From Acidobacteriota bacterium (GTDB lineage: Bacteria; Acidobacteriota; Terriglobia; Acidiferrales; UBA7541), in assembly GCA_003224055.1 (NCBI GenBank), contig QHYE01000034.1, positions 22,889-86,888 on the forward strand: DNA of 64,000 nt. Reading direction: 5' to 3'. Positions 26,873-35,700 of the stretch are shown one piece after another. Within the stretch, counting starts at the first letter, position 1, and every line of letters starts with the position of its first letter. Position numbers and translations under genes: made by a program. Below the pieces are notes generated by a model. The model saw only the letters and a program-made list of their open reading frames with translations. It had not been told where the DNA came from and did no database searches.

Positions 26873-27996
26873 GCGCGGGTCTCTTCGAGCTGGCTCTTGC
26901 CGGCGTCGATTTGCACCAGCGGATTGTAGGAATGCACGGGCTTGACCGGCTCATTGAGCATTGCCAGCGCGTCGGGATCTTCGTACTTAGTGGATAAAGC
27001 TGCTTTCGCCGTGGCCCAGAGTCCGCGGAGGCCGCTAAACGTGTGATCCACAGCAGAAGCTTCATAACCGCTGTGCACCATACAGTTGGCGCACTTGGGA
27101 TTGCCGGATTCCGTGCCGTAATTTCCCCACTCTGTGGAATCGAGCATTTCCTGGAACGTGTCGGCATAGCCGTCCTGCAGCAGATAGCAAGGTTTTTGCC
27201 ACCCGAAAACGTTGTAGGTCGGCATGCCCCAGGGCGTGCAGGCATAGGTCTTCTTGCCCATCAAGAACTCGAGAAACAGCGGCGATTGATTGAATTGCCA
27301 GCTCTTCTTGCGGTTCGAAAGGATCGCGCGGAACAGCCGCCGCGTGCGGGCCCGCCCGAGGAAGTGCTTCTGGTCCGGGGCTTTATCGTAGGAATAGCCG
27401 GGCGAGAGCATCATGCCCTCGACGCCCAGCTCCATCATTTCATCAAAAAACGCGCGGACGCTCTTGGGGTCGGCGCCATCGAAAAGCGTGGTGTTCGTGG
27501 TAACGCGGAAGCCGCGCTTGAGCGCTTCCTTAATGCCATCGAGCGCCAGCTCATAGCCGCCCACCCGGCAAACCGAGAAATCGTGGTGTTCTTTCTGCCC
27601 GTCCACGTGCACCGAGAACGTCAAGTACTTGCTGGGCTTGAAAAGATGCAACTTTTCTTTCAGGAGCAGCGCGTTGGTGCAGAGATAAATGTACTTTTTC
27701 CGCGCAACCAGCCCCTCGACGATTTTGTCGATCTGCGAGTGCATCAGCGGTTCGCCGCCGGGGATCGAAACCATCGGCGTTCCGCATTCATCCACGGCTT
27801 TGAAGCATTCTTCCGGCGTCAATTCCGTTTTCAAAATGTGCGCCGGATACTGGATCTTGCCGCAACCGGCGCAGGCCAGGTTGCAGCGAAAGAGCGGCTC
27901 CAGCATCAGCACGAACGGATAGCGCTTGCGCCCCGCGAGCTTCTGTTTCAGGACGTACGTTGCAACCGTCCACGCTTGTGAAATGGGTACTGGCAT
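26869..27996 (-). CDS. hpnH: Adenosyl-hopene transferase HpnH (radical SAM)
   Basis: Radical SAM enzyme that adds adenosyl to diploptene in the first step of C35 extended hopanoid synthesis. The cluster-binding motif is CNLACAGC (Cys38, 42, 45), preceded by the N-terminal PISQAWTVATYVLKQKLAGRK segment that is highly typical of HpnH. The C-terminal cysteines (KCANCMVHSGYEAS) and the 375-aa length also match. Hopanoids act as bacterial sterol analogues in the membrane. No squalene-hopene cyclase or hpnG is in the window. The partner gene downstream overlaps its stop. Confidence 0.93.
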   Translation of the reverse strand: MPVPISQAWTVATYVLKQKLAGRKRYPFVLMLEPLFRCNLACAGCGKIQYPAHILKTELTPEECFKAVDECGTPMVSIPGGEPLMHSQIDKIVEGLVARKKYIYLCTNALLLKEKLHLFKPSKYLTFSVHVDGQKEHHDFSVCRVGGYELALDGIKEALKRGFRVTTNTTLFDGADPKSVRAFFDEMMELGVEGMMLSPGYSYDKAPDQKHFLGRARTRRLFRAILSNRKKSWQFNQSPLFLEFLMGKKTYACTPWGMPTYNVFGWQKPCYLLQDGYADTFQEMLDSTEWGNYGTESGNPKCANCMVHSGYEASAVDHTFSGLRGLWATAKAALSTKYEDPDALAMLNEPVKPVHSYNPLVQIDAGKSQLEETRA

Positions 27997-28144
27997 CGTC
28001 TCCGCTTCAATCCAAAAGGAATGGGAATACTTTCAGAACCCCCCAGCCCCTTCTATTGTAACCGACATTGTACCGCTTCGCTGAGAGTCCTTTAATCAGA
28101 TGCCAGGGCCTGTTCTTCGATGGCACGGGACGTGCCCTTCAGTA

Positions 28145-28164
28145 GCACAGGCTTTAGCCTGTGC
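28145..28164. repeat. Intergenic hairpin repeat upstream of the acyltransferase fusion
   Basis: Arms GCACAGGCT (28145-28153) and AGCCTGTGC (28156-28164) are perfectly complementary with a 2-base centre. The next bases hold a partial second copy (GAAGCCTGTAC). It belongs to the same class of compact hairpins as that before argH (CAGGC core in both). Confidence 0.65.
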
Positions 28165-28255
28165 GAGCGCAGAAGCCTGTACGGACAAGAGCCTGCCCAG
28201 CCACCGCGGGGCGTAGAATCGAGCTATCTAAAGGCCTCTAGGAACCACGGCAACC

Positions 28256-30814
28256 ATGCCAAGAAAGAACCTGTTGAGTCTCTTCGCTGACTTCGCACGC
28301 TTCGCTGACGATGCGGCTGTCGTCCGAACACGCGGCTACCGTCGAGAAAAGCTGACGTATCGGGAGCTTCACGGCCACGTTCTATTCTGGAGTTACGCTC
28401 TCGCTGGGCGCGGAATTTCTCCCGGGGACCGCATCCTCCTCTGGGGCCCCAACTCCGCAGGGTGGATTGCGTGTTTTTGGGGAATTTTATTGCGCGGTGC
28501 CATCGTGGTGCCGATGGATTCTGCAGCGTCGCCCGATTTCGTTCAGCGCGTCATCACAGACGCGGGGGTCAAGCTCATCTTGCGCGACCGGCAGCAAGCG
28601 GAGCTTTCCGGCGCGCCACCGTCGATGGTCATCAATGATCTCAAAGATGTCGTGGCCAGCCCTCCTCCCTCTCTGCAAGCTGATGTAGACCCGGGTGATG
28701 CATCCACGCGAAGCACGATCGCCCAGATTCTCTACACATCCGGTACGACGGGCGAGCCGCGTGGCGTCGTGCTGACGCATGGCAATTTCCTGGCAAATCT
28801 CGAACCGCTGGAGCGCGGCATCGATCCCTACCGCACGTACGAGCGCTGGCTCCATCCCTTACGCTTTGTCTCGCTGGTTCCACTGAGCCATGTTTTTGGA
28901 CAATTCATGACGCTGTTCGTCCCACCGCTGTTGGGCGCCACGGTTGTTTTCGAACCGTCCGCGAATCCAGCGAAAATCCTTCGAACCGTAAAACGTGAAC
29001 GCGCTACCGCGCTGATAGCCGTTCCGCGCATGCTCGATGCGCTGCGCGCGGGAATCGATGGCGAAATGGAAATCCGTGGGCGGGCGCCATGGTTCCAACG
29101 CAGGTTCGAAAGCGCGAAGGGCAGGAAATTCCTACGGCGCGCCTGGATGTTTCGCCGCATTCATCGCCGCTTCGGCTGGAAATTCTGGGCGTTCATCTCC
29201 GGCGGTGCGGCGCTTTCGAATGACACCGAGGATTTTTTCAAGCGTATGGGTTACGCCGTCGTTCAGGGCTACGGGATGACCGAAACTGCGTCGCTCATCA
29301 GCCTCAATCATCCGTTCCGCGCAACCGAAGGCTCGGTTGGAAAAATTCTTCCCGACCGCGAATTCAAACTTGCCGAGGACGGCGAAATCCTGGTCCGCGG
29401 CGAAAACGTTTCCGCTGCCTACTGGGAAAAAGGTGCGCCGAAGCAGGCCTCGAACGAAACTGACGGCTGGCTCCGCACCGGAGACCTCGGTGAACTCGAC
29501 GCTGCGGGTAATCTTCGCTTCCGCGGGCGCAAGAAAAGCGTGATCGTCACCCCTGCCGGCCTCAACGTCTATCCCGAAGATCTGGAGACCGCAGTCAAGA
29601 AACAGTTGGCGATTCGTGATTGCGTGGTCGTTCCACTGGATCGCGGCGGGAATGCCGAGCCTTGCGCAGTCCTGCTTCTCAATCCTCCGCATTCGAATGG
29701 CGAGGCGGCGGCACGAGGCGCCATCGCATCCGCGAACGCTGGTCTTGCCGAATATCAGCGCATGCGCACCTGGATCCTTTGGCCGGAGCCGGATTTCCCG
29801 CGCACGCCTACAGGCAAGCCGCGGCTCTCGGTGATTGCCAGCCGCGCGGTCCAAATTCTAACTGGTGGGCCGCCAGACAATGCCGCCAACGAAGCGCTGA
29901 ATCCGGTGCGCGACGTACTCTCAAGATTCACGCAATCCGTTGCTCCTGCGAATCATGTCGAAAAGGAGCTGAATCTCTCTTCCCTCGACCGCGTCGAACT
30001 GATGAGTGCTCTCGAGGAGAAGTTCCACGTGGAACTCAACGAAACCGAGTTCTCCACCGCAAAAACCGTCGCCGACGTCGAGCGCCTCCTGCAGCAACCC
30101 GCGGCCCGGCGCACTAAATACCGCTACCCTCGCTGGACCCAACGCGCGCCCGTCCGCTGGCTGCGCCTCGCGGTCTACTACGCGCTCGTCTGGCCCGCGA
30201 CGCAAATTCTTGGTCATCCCCGCATTCTGGGCCGCGAAAATATCCGCAGCTTGCGCGGACCAATTCTCATCGTTTCGAATCACATCACCCGCCGCGCCGA
30301 TATCGGCTTGATTCTCGCAGCCCTCCCGCCGCGCTACCGCCATCGCCTGGCCATCGCCATGGGCGGAGAAACACTTCAGGAAATGCGTCATCCGCCGCGC
30401 GACTGGTTCATCGCCAAACGCTGGGCCTACCAACTCGGCTACTGGCTCGTTACCGCCCTCTTCAACGTTTTTCCGCTCCCGCAATTTTCTGGTTTTCGCG
30501 AGAGTTTTCGCTTTGCCGGCGAATCCGTCGACCGCGGCTACAGCGTCCTGGTTTTTCCCGAAGGCGAAGTGAACAACACGGCCACCGGCGAAATGGCCCC
30601 GTTCCAAAGCGGCATCGGCCTGCTCGCGGAAAATCTTGGCCTCTCGATTATTCCTGTGCGCCTCGACGGCGTGTGGCAAATGAAGCGCGAGCACCGCCGC
30701 CTGGCCCGCTCCGGCGAACTCACCGTTCGAATCGGCGCGCCTCTTTCGTTTCCACTGGGCACTCCAGCCGAGGCTGTCGCAAGAAAACTGGAGAACGCGG
30801 TTCGTACTTTGTAG
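28256..30814 (+). CDS. Acyl-activating enzyme / acyl carrier / 1-acylglycerol-phosphate acyltransferase fusion
   Basis: Three domains in one 852-aa polypeptide. First, an ANL adenylating domain (about 1-530) with P-loop YTSGTTGEPRGVVL (160-173) and GYGMTETASL. Second, a short carrier-protein domain (about 545-615) with SSLDRVEL, placing the phosphopantetheine Ser near residue 574. Third, a PlsC-type acyltransferase (about 640-852) with NHITRRAD (the NHx4D motif, near 672) and FPEGE (near 766). It therefore can load an acyl chain on its own carrier and pass it to a glycerophospholipid acceptor, like Aas but with an inserted ACP. It is divergent from hpnH with about 260 bases between, suggesting a membrane-lipid role. 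Confidence 0.85.
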   Translation: MPRKNLLSLFADFARFADDAAVVRTRGYRREKLTYRELHGHVLFWSYALAGRGISPGDRILLWGPNSAGWIACFWGILLRGAIVVPMDSAASPDFVQRVITDAGVKLILRDRQQAELSGAPPSMVINDLKDVVASPPPSLQADVDPGDASTRSTIAQILYTSGTTGEPRGVVLTHGNFLANLEPLERGIDPYRTYERWLHPLRFVSLVPLSHVFGQFMTLFVPPLLGATVVFEPSANPAKILRTVKRERATALIAVPRMLDALRAGIDGEMEIRGRAPWFQRRFESAKGRKFLRRAWMFRRIHRRFGWKFWAFISGGAALSNDTEDFFKRMGYAVVQGYGMTETASLISLNHPFRATEGSVGKILPDREFKLAEDGEILVRGENVSAAYWEKGAPKQASNETDGWLRTGDLGELDAAGNLRFRGRKKSVIVTPAGLNVYPEDLETAVKKQLAIRDCVVVPLDRGGNAEPCAVLLLNPPHSNGEAAARGAIASANAGLAEYQRMRTWILWPEPDFPRTPTGKPRLSVIASRAVQILTGGPPDNAANEALNPVRDVLSRFTQSVAPANHVEKELNLSSLDRVELMSALEEKFHVELNETEFSTAKTVADVERLLQQPAARRTKYRYPRWTQRAPVRWLRLAVYYALVWPATQILGHPRILGRENIRSLRGPILIVSNHITRRADIGLILAALPPRYRHRLAIAMGGETLQEMRHPPRDWFIAKRWAYQLGYWLVTALFNVFPLPQFSGFRESFRFAGESVDRGYSVLVFPEGEVNNTATGEMAPFQSGIGLLAENLGLSIIPVRLDGVWQMKREHRRLARSGELTVRIGAPLSFPLGTPAEAVARKLENAVRTL

Positions 30815-30839
30815 TGCGTTCTTTCAACCAAACAAAGGT

Positions 30840-32063
30840 CTACGGCGTTCCGACCTGATGGAGCCGCGCCACAGCTCCACTCGAATATCTCGCCACATAC
30901 AACTCGCCATTCGCGTCCTGGCCGAATCCAGCCAGGTCTCCACCACCGGTGTTGACGAGAAAAGTCCGTACCCACTGGCCCTGTCCGTTTTGTGCGAGAG
31001 ACCAGACGCGTCCACTGATGAAGTCACCGAAAACATAATTGCCGGCGAGTGCGGCGATGTTTGTTCCGTGATAGACGTAGCCTCCGATAACGGTTGCGTC
31101 GCCCTGCGAGTGGTCGTAGTCGAAGATCGGATCCAGAAACGTCAGACCCTGGCAGTTGGCGCTGAAATTGAAATTGTGTGTGCCTTCTTTGCAGCGCCAG
31201 CCCATGTTCGACCCACCCTGTGCCGGTGTCACCCGGTCCACCTCTTCGAACGAGCTCTGGCCGACGTCACCAATCCATAGATTTCCTGTCGCTTGATCGA
31301 CAGAGAAGCGAAACGGGTTCCGCAATCCATAGAGCCAAATCTCTTTCGCAGCAGTGGTGTTCGTGACAAACGGGTTATCGCTCGGCACAGTAAATGTTCC
31401 GTTACAGGTCACACTGATGCGTAGCATCTTGCCCAGCCGCGTCGTGAGGTCCTGTCCATTGCCGATCGTGCCGTGCACGTCACCACCGCCTCCCCCGTCC
31501 CCCAGCGCGATGTACAGAAATCCGTCTTTGCCGAACGCTAGCCCCCCGCCGTTGTGATTCGCCTCCGGCTGATCGACGATGATCAGACGTTGCTCGGTAG
31601 CTGTGTTCACAGTGTTTGCCCCTACCGGCGCTGCCCGAAACTCCGCGATGACCGTTTGGAGGATATTATTCAAGCGAGTAGTCGTGTAGTTGACATAAAA
31701 GCAGCCGTTGGTGCTATAACTCGGATGAAAAGCAAGCCCCAGCAAGCCTTCCTCGCCGCCGAACACAATCAAGCTGGAAACGTCGAGATACGGTGTCCCG
31801 AGAACGCTGCCATTCTGAATAATCTTGATCTTCCCGCCTTGCTCGACGACAAAGAGACGCCCCGAAGCGTCACCTGCCTGTTGGATGTCCAGCGGGCTGG
31901 AGAAGCCGCTGGCCACGGGGACCAATTCCACCTGCAGAGTCGGTGGAGGAGGAGGCGGAGGCGGCGTTGTCATCGAGCCTCCGTTACACCCAAAGCACGC
32001 AAGCGCCACGCACAAAGCTAGGACAGCCCTTCGTCGAAACCTGGAAGAACGGCTCTCTTGCAT
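30840..32063 (-). CDS. Secreted glucose/sorbosone-dehydrogenase-family protein
   Basis: A six-bladed beta-propeller of the soluble quinoprotein (GSDH) family, which oxidises sugars with PQQ, although many members have no known substrate. Motifs GGEEGLLGLAFHP, GKMLRISV, and WIGDVGQSSFEEVDRV are family-typical. The start is 32063 because GGGGAGG lies five bases upstream; the ORF-track start is nine codons earlier. The N-terminus is a signal with Cys residues at its end (ALACFGCNG), so lipidation is possible though the lipobox is imperfect. A proline run (PPPPPPPP) links signal to domain. It is divergent from sucA. Confidence 0.85.
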   Translation of the reverse strand: MQESRSSRFRRRAVLALCVALACFGCNGGSMTTPPPPPPPPTLQVELVPVASGFSSPLDIQQAGDASGRLFVVEQGGKIKIIQNGSVLGTPYLDVSSLIVFGGEEGLLGLAFHPSYSTNGCFYVNYTTTRLNNILQTVIAEFRAAPVGANTVNTATEQRLIIVDQPEANHNGGGLAFGKDGFLYIALGDGGGGGDVHGTIGNGQDLTTRLGKMLRISVTCNGTFTVPSDNPFVTNTTAAKEIWLYGLRNPFRFSVDQATGNLWIGDVGQSSFEEVDRVTPAQGGSNMGWRCKEGTHNFNFSANCQGLTFLDPIFDYDHSQGDATVIGGYVYHGTNIAALAGNYVFGDFISGRVWSLAQNGQGQWVRTFLVNTGGGDLAGFGQDANGELYVARYSSGAVARLHQVGTP

Positions 32064-32209
32064 GATGCCTCCCCAGCCAGATTTCTCCATTCTGCCGAAA
32101 GGAGAGACCCTGCGTCGAGTGATTCTCCGCTACGACTTGTCCACAATTCTCGGTAGGTCAGCTTCAAAAAGCGTTCTGTGGCAAAATAGAAAGTTCACAG
32201 AGCTTATTT

Positions 32210-34783
32210 ATGGCACACCGTACAACCCTGGAAGAAGAGCGACCCGCAAAAGCGTCGAAGACGGCCAAGAAGCCCGCAGATGACGGTAGCGCGAAAGCGG
32301 CCGTCAACAACGAACGTGAGCGCATTTTTGAGGCTTTCCGCCGCTGGGGCTATCTGGAAGCAACACTCGATCCCCTCGGCTTGTTCGAGCCCCTCAAACA
32401 TCCCGCTCTGGAGGCACTGACGGGCGAAATTGCGGACGACGCGCGCCGCATCTATTGCGGCACGATCGGTGCTGATTTCACGCACTTGCCGGAACTCGAT
32501 CGCCAGCGCTGGATTGCAGCGCGCATCGAAGCCCCCGCGCACGAAGTCGATCAGCAAGAAATTCTCGAACGCCTGATTCGCGCCGATCTCTTCGAACAGG
32601 TTTTGCAGGCCCGCTATCTCGGCACCAAACGCTTCTCCCTGGAAGGCGTCACCGCGCTGATCCCGCTGCTCGATTCCATCCTGGACTCCGCCGCCGAGAG
32701 TGGCGCCGTCGAATCCGTCATGGCCATGAGTCATCGCGGCCGCCTGAACGTAATGGTCCACGCCGCGTGCAAGACGCCGCACGAAGTGGTCGCAGGTTTT
32801 GAAGACGTCGACCCTCGCAGCGTTCTCGGCGCGGGCGACGTGAAATATCACGTGGGCGCAACGGGCACTTATGTCACCAGCACCGGCAAGAAAATCGGCA
32901 TCCATCTCGTTTCGAATCCCAGCCATCTCGAAGCCGTCGATCCCGTAGCCGTGGGCCGCGCCCGCGCCAAGCAAACGCGCTACGGCTTGCGCGGCCCTTA
33001 CGTGGACCGTTCGCCGGAAACGCTGAACAAGGTCGTCCCCATCGTGATGCACGGCGACGCGGCCTTCGCGGGCCAGGGCGTTTTTGCGGAAACGATGAAT
33101 TTCGCGGACTTGAAGGCCTATACCGTCGGTGGCACGATTCACATCATCGTGAACAATCTGATCGGCTTCACCACCCGCCCCGCGCAGGAACACTCCTCGC
33201 GCTTCGCATCCGATCTCGCCAAGCGCCAGTCCGTGCCGATCTTCCACGTGAACGGAGAGGACCCGGACGCTGTCGTGCGCATCGGAAAGCTTGCCGCGGA
33301 ATATCGCGCCACGTTCGGCAGCGACGTCGTCGTGGACATCATCGGATACCGCCGCCACGGCCACAGCGAAGTCGACGATCCAACCATCACCCAACCGCTG
33401 CTTTATGAGCGCATCAAGAATCATGCGCCGCTTTGGAAAATTTACGCCGAGAACACTGGCATCGACTCGACCCAGATGGTCGAAGCCGTCCGCAAGGAAT
33501 ACGAAGAAGAACAAACCAAGGCGCGCGCGCTGAGAAAAATACCGCACTTGCGCAAGCTGCCGGACTACTGGGCGCCCTACCAGCATGGCTGTTATGACGT
33601 CTCCTACGAAGTCGATACCGGCCTCACTGCTGAGAAGCTCGCGGAAATCACCGATGGCCTTGTGCGCGTTCCGGAGGGTTTTCACCTCCACCCGAAAATC
33701 GCGAAACTCCTCGAACAGCGCGCGGAGATGGGCCACGGCAAGCGCGCCGTCGATTACGGCTTTGCCGAAGCGCTGGCTTTCGGCTCTGTACTTCTGGAAG
33801 GGAATCCCGTGCGCCTCACGGGACAGGATACCGAGCGCGGCACATTCAGCCAGCGCCACTCGGTGCTCATTGATACGCAAACCGAGCACAACTACCTCAC
33901 TCTCTCCCATCTCTCCAAGCAGCAGGCCTTCTGCGAGATTCACAACTCTTCTCTTTCCGAAGCGGGCTGCCTCGGATTCGAATACGGTTTCAGCCGCGAC
34001 TATCCCGAAGCGCTCGTCTTGTGGGAGGCGCAGTTCGGTGATTTCGCCAACGGCGCGCAAGTCATCATCGACCAGTTCATCAGCGCGGGCGAGGACAAGT
34101 GGAATTTGCCCGCTGGTCTCGTCATGCTCCTTCCGCACGGCTACGAAGGCCAGGGCCCGGAACATTCCAGTGCCCGTCTTGAGCGTTTTATGCAACTGGC
34201 GGCCGAAGACAACATGCAAATTTGCCAGCCGTCGACCGCCGCCCAGTATTTTCACATGCTGCGCCGTCAGGTGCGCCGCCCCTGGCGCAAGCCGCTGATT
34301 GTCTTTACGCCAAAAAGCATGCTGCGCCATCCCGACGCCAGCTCGAAGATCGAAGAATTCACGCGGCCCCGGTTTCTGCCACTCGTCCCCGATCGCGAGG
34401 TGCAGGACGCCAGGCGCATCCTGATCGCCAGCGGCAAGGTCGGCCACGAGCTGCGCGGCGAACGCCGCCGCCGTAAAGATACAACCACGGCGATCTTCTT
34501 TCTCGATCAGCTTTATCCCTTGCCGCGCACGGAAATCACCGCCGCCATCGGCGAACATCCCAATGCCCGCGAAATCGTCTGGGTCCAGGAAGAACCCGCT
34601 AATATGGGCGCGCATTTTTACGTCTTGCCTAGGCTGGAACGCCTCGCGAAAGCCAGTGGACTGCGCGTTCGATCGGTGAAACGCTCCGGCAGCGCCAGCC
34701 CGGCCACGGGCTCCGCCAAAGCGCACGAGTTGGAGCAAAAGACGCTCCTCGCGCTGGCTTTCACCACCTCGAGCACTAACTAG
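32210..34783 (+). CDS. sucA: 2-oxoglutarate dehydrogenase E1 component
   Basis: Thiamine-diphosphate-dependent decarboxylase of the TCA-cycle complex. The 857-aa length fits. Motifs include MSHRGRLNVM, the TPP-binding GDAAFAGQGV ... IVNNLIGFTT (GDx~26NN), and RHGHSEVDDP. The first ~35 residues are a basic Ala/Lys linker, replacing the longer N-terminal region seen in some homologues. sucB and lpd are not adjacent. lipA, which modifies the E2 partner, lies 7 kb away. The start ATG at 32210 has no strong ribosome-binding site. Confidence 0.94.
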   Translation: MAHRTTLEEERPAKASKTAKKPADDGSAKAAVNNERERIFEAFRRWGYLEATLDPLGLFEPLKHPALEALTGEIADDARRIYCGTIGADFTHLPELDRQRWIAARIEAPAHEVDQQEILERLIRADLFEQVLQARYLGTKRFSLEGVTALIPLLDSILDSAAESGAVESVMAMSHRGRLNVMVHAACKTPHEVVAGFEDVDPRSVLGAGDVKYHVGATGTYVTSTGKKIGIHLVSNPSHLEAVDPVAVGRARAKQTRYGLRGPYVDRSPETLNKVVPIVMHGDAAFAGQGVFAETMNFADLKAYTVGGTIHIIVNNLIGFTTRPAQEHSSRFASDLAKRQSVPIFHVNGEDPDAVVRIGKLAAEYRATFGSDVVVDIIGYRRHGHSEVDDPTITQPLLYERIKNHAPLWKIYAENTGIDSTQMVEAVRKEYEEEQTKARALRKIPHLRKLPDYWAPYQHGCYDVSYEVDTGLTAEKLAEITDGLVRVPEGFHLHPKIAKLLEQRAEMGHGKRAVDYGFAEALAFGSVLLEGNPVRLTGQDTERGTFSQRHSVLIDTQTEHNYLTLSHLSKQQAFCEIHNSSLSEAGCLGFEYGFSRDYPEALVLWEAQFGDFANGAQVIIDQFISAGEDKWNLPAGLVMLLPHGYEGQGPEHSSARLERFMQLAAEDNMQICQPSTAAQYFHMLRRQVRRPWRKPLIVFTPKSMLRHPDASSKIEEFTRPRFLPLVPDREVQDARRILIASGKVGHELRGERRRRKDTTTAIFFLDQLYPLPRTEITAAIGEHPNAREIVWVQEEPANMGAHFYVLPRLERLAKASGLRVRSVKRSGSASPATGSAKAHELEQKTLLALAFTTSSTN

Positions 34784-34827
34784 GTTCGCGGAGGAGCGTC
34801 CGAGGAGGCTCCAACCACCGCAGTTAG

Positions 34828-34867
34828 CATTCACACTCCATTCACATTCATGTAAACGCCGCGTTAC
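34828..34867 (+). promoter_or_regulatory. Putative PHO box array upstream of phoB
   Basis: CATTCAC-N4-CATTCAC-N4-ATGTAAA-N4-GCGTTAC: four 7-bp units with exact 11-bp spacing, the first two identical. Direct 7-mers with 4-bp spacers are the defining geometry of PhoB binding sites. It lies about 140 bases upstream of phoB, implying autoregulation. Confidence 0.65.
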
Positions 34868-35004
34868 CTCCCGGCGCGGCACTCCTGCGACAATTCAGCG
34901 TGTTTCGACAACTCCCGGATGGTCAAAAATTTCCCAATGCCTATCGCAATCCCGCGCCGTACGGTACACTTTCGCCAGGCCGGCGTGCGATGCGCTCTAT
35001 CACC

Positions 35005-35700
35005 ATGAAACGCATCCTGATTATCGAAGACGATCGCGATATCGTCGAGCTCGTGCGCTACAATCTCGCCAATGAAGGCTATCAGGTCAGCGCTGCTCAT
35101 GACGGCAGCACCGGCCTGAGCACATTGAAAAAGACTCCGCCCGACCTCCTGCTTCTCGACCTCATGCTCCCGAAACTTTCCGGCCTCGAAATTTGCCGCG
35201 AAGTTCGCCGGGACGATTCACTCAATCGTTTGCCCATCCTGATGCTTACCGCGCGCGGCGAGGAAGCCGACCGCGTCGTCGGTCTGGAGATGGGCGCTGA
35301 CGACTACGTGACTAAGCCGTTCAGCCCTCGCGAACTGCTCGCGCGCGTCAAGGCGCTGCTTCGCCGCGCCGAGCCGCCCAGCGATACGCCCCGCGTCATC
35401 GAAATTGGGAAACTGGCGATCGATCCGGCCTCTTATCGCGTCAGCCATTCCGGAAAGCCCGTGCCGCTTAGCACGCTCGAATTCCGGCTGCTCTACTATC
35501 TTGCTTCGCGCCCGAACCGCGTTTTTACGCGGGATCAGCTCCTCGATGCCGTGTGGGGCACGGACCGGTTTGTCACGCCGCGTAGCGTGGACGTTTACGT
35601 TCGCCGGCTGCGCGAAAAAATCGAATCCGATCCCGAAAATCCCGCGCATTTGAAGACCGTTCGCGGCGCGGGCTATTTGTTTGAAACCCGTGCGGCTTAA
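35005..35700 (+). CDS. phoB: PhoB-type response regulator
   Basis: OmpR/PhoB-family two-component regulator. Receiver domain: acidic pair Asp9/Asp10, phospho-acceptor Asp52 in LLLLDLMLP, Thr in MLTARG and Lys in YVTKPFS. The C-terminal winged helix ([14 protein letters not shown] ... [13 protein letters not shown]) is typical. The start is set at ATG 35005 ([10 protein letters not shown]); an ATG at 34990 is an alternative, and the ORF-track start is further upstream. Neither has a clear ribosome-binding site. It overlaps phoR and heads the phosphate locus, hence the PhoB assignment. A PHO-box-like array precedes it. Confidence 0.9.
   Translation: MKRILIIEDDRDIVELVRYNLANEGYQVSAAHDGSTGLSTLKKTPPDLLLLDLMLPKLSGLEICREVRRDDSLNRLPILMLTARGEEADRVVGLEMGADDYVTKPFSPRELLARVKALLRRAEPPSDTPRVIEIGKLAIDPASYRVSHSGKPVPLSTLEFRLLYYLASRPNRVFTRDQLLDAVWGTDRFVTPRSVDVYVRRLREKIESDPENPAHLKTVRGAGYLFETRAA

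Noticed and set aside
32204-34882. 892-aa minus-strand ORF antisense to sucA
   Set aside because: Same reason: the plus strand has a complete 2-oxoglutarate dehydrogenase E1 with all motifs.
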